This document shows positions 7,689 to 10,482 of a DNA stretch of 10,482 bases, one piece after another. A program made the position numbers and the translations under genes. The stretch lies in the NCBI GenBank assembly GCA_051651625.1, contig JBOFSQ010000056.1, positions 1 to 10,482 on the forward strand, written 5' to 3'. Origin of the DNA: JBOFSQ01 sp051651625. Lineage in GTDB: Bacteria > Planctomycetota > Planctomycetia > Pirellulales > Thermoguttaceae. Below the pieces are notes generated by a model that saw nothing but the letters and a program-made list of their open reading frames with translations, did no database searches and was not told the origin of the DNA. How positions within the stretch are numbered: position 1 is the stretch's first letter; the number at the start of each line of letters is the position of its first letter.

Positions 7689-7874
7689 TCAACCAATTTT
7701 CGTTCCACATTCGGGACAGAACTTTACGTTCCCGACACTCGCTCCACATTCATGGCAAAATTGACCAGCGGTGCGCGGAGCCAATGTAACTTGATCATCA
7801 CTACGCAGGTTTTGTCCATTGCCTTGGTTGCGTGCAATGGACTCTTCAATCAACGTCATTGCACGGTTATCCAA
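7689..7874 (-). pseudogene. Zinc-ribbon C-terminal part of a frameshifted gene
   Basis: This frame encodes a helical segment (LDNRAMTLIEESIAR) and then a C-terminal zinc ribbon, CHEC-x9-CPEC. It is the natural continuation of the protein encoded at 7856-8221 but sits in a different frame. Read back past 7874 it gives RQSYLD, which joins directly to the QIWG that ends the hydrophobic segment of the upstream frame. The only starts here are a TTG at 7874 and an internal ATG at 7859, both lacking a good ribosome site, so it is more likely the detached tail of one gene than a gene of its own. Translational restart by coupling to the overlapping upstream stop codon is possible. Confidence 0.65.
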
Positions 7875-8221
7875 ATAGCTCTGTCGTATATGCCCCAGAT
7901 TTGTGTTATCAGTACGGGCCAGAAAAACAGCATTGAAATCACCGTTGGAATCGCCTGTTGTCCGAAAATCCCAACTCCAGCTTCAGCTACAATATGCTGT
8001 GTACCATCACCTCGGAGACTGACGCGCAGTGCTGTTTTCAAACCCAGCACCGCCTTAAACATTCCACCTTTGGTAATCGATACTTCTGCATTACCTGCCA
8101 ACAGTTCGTCTTTCTTTACCTCAAACCCTTCGGCTTGAAACGCCATCATCAAGTCCGTTGCGATCAGCGGAATGAGGCTCGGATTGGCAGAAAACATTCG
8201 AGTCGATTTGAAAACAGCCAT
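7856..8221 (-). CDS. Membrane-anchored zinc-ribbon protein, N-terminal part (frameshifted)
   Basis: The frame gives 121 residues. A beta-rich domain (about 1-88, including KGGMFKAVLGLKTALRV) is followed by GVGIFGQQAIPT and one transmembrane segment, ISMLFFWPVLITQIWG, at about 95-110. As I recall the family, these small proteins continue after WPVLITQIWG with a (Q)QSxLDD helix and end in a zinc ribbon; here that continuation is present but in another frame (7689-7885), and the last ten or so residues of this frame look out of place. One base lost, or two gained, near 7886-7892 explains it; the intact protein would be about 177 residues. The ATG at 8221 is supported by AAAGG six bases upstream. 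It lies 27 bases after the 80-residue gene. Function unknown; the cytoplasmic beta domain and zinc ribbon suggest an adaptor at the membrane. Confidence 0.75.
   Translation of the reverse strand: MAVFKSTRMFSANPSLIPLIATDLMMAFQAEGFEVKKDELLAGNAEVSITKGGMFKAVLGLKTALRVSLRGDGTQHIVAEAGVGIFGQQAIPTVISMLFFWPVLITQIWGIYDRAIWITVQ
7886..7892 (-). other. Probable frameshift site
   Basis: Minus-strand reading ...TGG GGC ATA TAC GAC leaves the protein-like frame here, and the frame giving CGA CAG AGC TAT TTG GAT picks it up. Adding one base restores a protein of even length with related family members (WGI-x-RQSYLDN); removing two also restores the frame. The context ATATACG is not a classical slippery heptamer, so a mutation or a sequencing error is likelier than programmed frameshifting. 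Confidence 0.65.
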
Positions 8222-8248
8222 GGAACACCTTTCATAGTGAGGTTGACT

Positions 8249-8491
8249 TCAATGAAGAGAGTTTATATGGGTTACGACTTGCAGAACAGCTAGTTCCGCA
8301 ATCATTTCGGAAACCAATTCAAAATCCTCTGCGGATAGTTTGGCTTCGACCTGCTGCATAAGTCCGTTAACACGGTCAGCCTGTTCGACAACTTCGCGGT
8401 CTTCGACGATGCCGTCTTCCATAATGTCCAAAAAACTTTGTCGCTCTGAAACCATTGTCGTCAATCGTTCCAGTAGATCATGTTTTGCCAT
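8249..8491 (-). CDS. Small helical protein of unknown function
   Basis: An 80-residue, acidic, soluble protein predicted to be almost entirely alpha-helical, with heptad-like spacing of Leu/Val/Met (for instance LLERLTTMV and VNGLMQQVEAKL). It has no cysteines, signal peptide or membrane segment. I do not recognise a family. The start is well supported: an AGGAG ribosome site lies at 8500-8504, eight bases before the ATG at 8491, one of the best in the window. It sits 33 bases after the M48 protease gene and 27 bases before the membrane zinc-ribbon gene, all in one direction, so it belongs to the operon and could be a helical partner or regulator of the protease or of the dynamin. That role is inference from position only. 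Confidence 0.8.
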   Translation of the reverse strand: MAKHDLLERLTTMVSERQSFLDIMEDGIVEDREVVEQADRVNGLMQQVEAKLSAEDFELVSEMIAELAVLQVVTHINSLH

Positions 8492-8499
8492 TTTCTGGT

Positions 8500-8504
8500 C
8501 TCCT
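8500..8504 (-). promoter_or_regulatory. Ribosome-binding site (AGGAG)
   Basis: AGGAG on the minus strand with an 8-base spacer to the ATG at 8491. Strong compared with the sites of neighbouring genes, it settles that this short frame is translated. Confidence 0.7.
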
Positions 8505-8524
8505 AAAGAATCGAGGGTGAGGGG

Positions 8525-9409
8525 CTACAAAACTTTGCCGCAACGACGGCAAAACTTGTGCGTCTTTTCGGTAATGACATTTCCGCAATGCGCACACGAC
8601 ACTTCATTTGGGTCGAACATCGCCTTGTGCAAGCGTTGATATTGGTCACTCTGTTCCCACTTCAGGATTTCGTGAATCCGAATCGCTGAAAACGGATGAG
8701 ACATGTTCACGACGGAAGCCGTTTGCAAAACTTTGTCCCACTTGTTTTGTTGAAGATCAAGATATGACTGAGCTTGAGCCGCATATTCAGCAATGCAAAT
8801 ACTCTCTGTAATGGAAGCGGGGCCGCCAGAGAGTCGCACTAGCGCGCCCACAACCGGCATCGAATTGCCCAAATAAACGAGTTCGGCACGGTCGGCAGAA
8901 AGTTCGCTACGGCGTGACCAGTAGTTCAGAGCGATTTGAACCGGCATTACCAAATTGCCGAGAAAACCAAGCGAATCCGCGAGTTGCACAATCATGCTCG
9001 CCATCGTTCGATAAAAAACATGGCGACAAAGAATATGCCCACATTCATGGGCGATGACCGCCTTGAGTTCCTCGTCATTTTTCAAGTGGTCGAGTAACCC
9101 GCTCGTGATAACTACAAAAGTCTGTTTGTCACCAAGCGTGTACGCATTGGGAAACGGATTCATTTCAAGATATAACTCCGGTTCGTCTATTCCGAATTTT
9201 CGGCAGATCGGTGGTAACAGCGTGTAGATGTGGTGGAGTTGTTTGTTCGAGAGCCGAATATGTTGCGCCATGTATAGATTGTGAAAATACTTCTCCACAC
9301 CTAGACTGAGAATGTACTTCACAACGGTTTGAAACCCCGGTATCGCCTCAAGTTGTTGCCGTGCGGCATCATCTTCGGGATGAATAAAATCGCGGTAATG
9401 GACAGGCAT
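8525..9409 (-). CDS. M48-family zinc metallopeptidase with C-terminal zinc ribbon
   Basis: 294 residues from the ATG at 9409 (MPVHYRDFIHPED). The M48 zinc site is HECGH at residues 121-125, with the third ligand Glu at 169 in SELSAD. A hydrophobic stretch at about 137-164 may touch or span the membrane, as in HtpX-like M48 proteases. The C-terminus carries a zinc ribbon (C272/C275/C287/C290, CAHC-x11-CRRC). Family members cleave membrane or misfolded proteins; the target here is unknown. The reading frame is open for 141 more codons to 9832, but that part is a low-quality Ser/Arg/Cys-rich sequence lying exactly over a block of DNA hairpins, so I take it as non-coding. The ATG at 9409 has no clear Shine-Dalgarno site, so the start is less certain than the gene. 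It is the first gene of the apparent operon. Confidence 0.87.
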   Translation of the reverse strand: MPVHYRDFIHPEDDAARQQLEAIPGFQTVVKYILSLGVEKYFHNLYMAQHIRLSNKQLHHIYTLLPPICRKFGIDEPELYLEMNPFPNAYTLGDKQTFVVITSGLLDHLKNDEELKAVIAHECGHILCRHVFYRTMASMIVQLADSLGFLGNLVMPVQIALNYWSRRSELSADRAELVYLGNSMPVVGALVRLSGGPASITESICIAEYAAQAQSYLDLQQNKWDKVLQTASVVNMSHPFSAIRIHEILKWEQSDQYQRLHKAMFDPNEVSCAHCGNVITEKTHKFCRRCGKVL

Positions 9410-9982
9410 CGGAGTCAAAAGCGGTTGAGGACGTGGCGGGGTGAAGCTATTCAATGGTTGTCGAGAATCGACAAATAAGAGACGAGAGCCGTCTTCTGAA
9501 AAGAAGAGGGAACGCCATGTGCCCCTGATACACGAAGACATCCTCCCACACAACTGGAAGCGGTTATGCCTGCGCACTAACCAATACGAACGGCAAGATT
9601 CGAGAACACTGCCGCCGCACGATGCTCCGCAAGCCAACCCCATGACGCTCCCATTGCTGGGAGGGCATGATCGGGTCGGCAATTCTTTGTCCTTCCAACC
9701 GGCGAGCCGGGTTGTGTATGGAAGAAGCCCACCATCTTTCGATGGTTTCAGGGGCAAATACTTGCGATTAATTTGATTGTAAAACCGGCGATGAGCCGGT
9801 GGAAACATCAGTTCATAGTCCTCCAATAACATCTAACACAACGCGTCGTTTTTTCACCGAAGAGGGCGAACCGAAAACGACACCCAAAGCGAACAAGGTT
9901 GCGCATCTTACACGGTTCAAGCCGCACGCAAAGGGGGAGCGGAAGTTTTGGTGTGTACGCAGGAACGACGGTGGGAGCGAGG
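9410..9982. other. Gene-free region between nuclease and protease genes
   Basis: This stretch of 573 bases holds a hairpin-rich block (9458-9800) and then 9833-9982, in which I see no gene, repeat or clear promoter. Both strands are open for over 330 bases in part of it, but neither translation resembles a protein domain. A GGAGG at about 9822 on the minus strand precedes ATG codons that would start the long version of the protease frame; I regard this as weak evidence. The promoter of the cluster should lie here but is not visible as a standard hexamer pair. Confidence 0.5.
9458..9800. repeat. Cluster of at least seven short hairpins (structured element)
   Basis: Stems on the plus strand: 9458-9464 with 9468-9474 (TTGTCGA/TCGACAA); 9492-9497 with 9502-9507 (GAAA loop); 9562-9566 with 9578-9582; 9648-9653 with 9658-9663 (CTCCCA/TGGGAG); 9696-9703 with 9706-9714 (one bulge); 9731-9736 with 9741-9746 (ACCATC/GATGGT, GAAA loop on the minus strand); 9784-9789 with 9795-9800 (ACCGGC/GCCGGT). 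Most have 3-5 base loops. Such density suggests a structured non-coding RNA, a leader of the operon, or a composite palindromic repeat. I cannot name a family. Confidence 0.55.
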
Positions 9983-10482
9983 TCAATCTAGCTGCGCGAT
10001 TTCGTTTTCCGAAAGTCCGGTAAGCCTCGATATGGCGTCTGAACCAAATCCTTCCATCCGTAGCTTACGGGCGATTTCTGTCCTGCTTTCTGCCTTGCCT
10101 CTTGCCTCGCCTCTTGCTTCGCCTCTGGCTTCGCCGAGTTCAAATGCTGCACCCGTTTCAATGCGTTGCATCGCGGCATAACGCATTCGGCTACGCTCAA
10201 GCTCGCGCATCTCGTTGTCACTTGCGTACCGACGAAACTCCTTGCCAACATCGCTCAAAACTGGATTCTTCTTGCTTATCACCGACATCTGTTCCTCCAA
10301 TTCTTCTGGTTCGCACGCCAAAAACAACGACCAACCTTGCAAAGCGTCGTTCCAATCGCGTATCTTTTCCTCACGCCCAACACGAACTCCACTCAAACAC
10401 ACAACATGAACTGCAATATGATCCGAAAACATCACGCTCGGATTTTCGTCCGACACCAAATGGAATACTTGATGACGTTTCT
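9983..10482 (-). CDS. Rpn-type PD-(D/E)XK transposase/nuclease, C-terminal part (cut by right edge)
   Basis: The frame is open through the right edge, so about 165 residues of the C-terminus are seen. The stretch FHLVSDENPSVMFSDHIAVH and the following helical region match the C-terminal half of the recombination-promoting nuclease (Rpn) / PD-(D/E)XK transposase family; the catalytic N-terminal half lies outside the window. Near the end is a GEAR-GEAR-GEAR-GKAE repeat, then a helical tail ending in LTGLSENEIAQL that resembles a small helix-turn-helix. These tails, with variable repeat numbers, are common in this family. Rpn proteins cut DNA and promote RecA-independent recombination, and occur in defence and mobile regions. 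The gene is separated from the protease gene by 573 bases and is probably not part of the same transcript. Confidence 0.85.
   Translation of the reverse strand, partial: KRHQVFHLVSDENPSVMFSDHIAVHVVCLSGVRVGREEKIRDWNDALQGWSLFLACEPEELEEQMSVISKKNPVLSDVGKEFRRYASDNEMRELERSRMRYAAMQRIETGAAFELGEARGEARGEARGKAESRTEIARKLRMEGFGSDAISRLTGLSENEIAQLD
10097..10135 (-). repeat. 12-bp tandem repeat encoding GEAR units
   Basis: Three 12-base units (10097-10108, 10109-10120, 10121-10132) plus a partial fourth encode GEAR in the nuclease tail; adjacent units differ at one or two bases. A diverged unit (GKAE) follows. Repeat number is likely to vary between strains by slippage, always in frame. Confidence 0.8.

Noticed and set aside
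7525..7749. N-terminal extension of the dynamin GTPase by 75 residues
   Set aside because: It overlaps the zinc-ribbon frame ending at 7689 and includes a palindromic intergenic sequence. MSTNKQ at 7524 is a more natural start.
7886..7892. Programmed ribosomal frameshift
   Set aside because: The local sequence ATATACG is not a known slippery heptamer, and no stimulatory structure is evident. A mutation or sequencing error is simpler.
1..10482. tRNA, rRNA, or a DGR reverse transcriptase or template repeat
   Set aside because: None was found on reading both strands. In particular, no second copy of the SUMF1 tail region occurs in the window.

Overview
The window looks like an accessory or defence-type gene cluster from a bacterium, most likely a Planctomycetota member. 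That placement rests on about 50% G+C, mostly weak ribosome-binding sites, giant multi-domain fusions with SUMF1/FGE-type domains, and an Rpn-type nuclease with a GEAR-repeat tail. It is an inference, not a measurement. Every gene I can support lies on the minus strand, so transcription runs from the right end of the window to the left.

Layout in the direction of transcription. (1) 9983-10482: C-terminal part of an Rpn/PD-(D/E)XK-type transposase-nuclease, cut by the window edge. (2) 9410-9982: about 570 bases with no convincing gene; 9458-9800 is packed with at least seven short perfect or near-perfect hairpins. (3) 8525-9409: M48 metallopeptidase with a C-terminal zinc ribbon. (4) 8249-8491: an 80-residue helical protein of unknown function. 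(5) 7689-8221: a membrane-anchored protein with a C-terminal zinc ribbon, apparently split by a frameshift near 7886-7892. (6) 5602-7524: a 640-residue dynamin-like GTPase with a membrane hairpin. (7) 2732-5593: a 953-residue fusion of Hsp70-type ATPase, cyclophilin, two zinc ribbons and a SUMF1/FGE-type domain, starting 8 bases after the GTPase. (8) 642-2678: a KAP-family P-loop NTPase with transmembrane segments. (9) 293-641: a gene-free stretch holding a 242-bp element with 33-bp terminal inverted repeats and nested internal stems. (10) 1-292: N-terminus of a second, different dynamin-like GTPase, cut by the left edge.

Items 3 to 8 have short gaps and one direction and read as one operon; the second GTPase follows after the inverted-repeat element. 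The set combines two membrane-remodelling GTPases, a KAP NTPase, a membrane zinc-ribbon protein, a zinc protease and a chaperone/prolyl isomerase fusion. My inference is a membrane-associated stress or anti-phage system in which the fusion protein senses or folds a partner and the GTPases and KAP protein act at the membrane. The C-terminus of the SUMF1 domain in the fusion resembles the hypervariable region of diversity-generating retroelement targets, although no reverse transcriptase or template repeat is present here. No experimental role is known to me for this exact combination.
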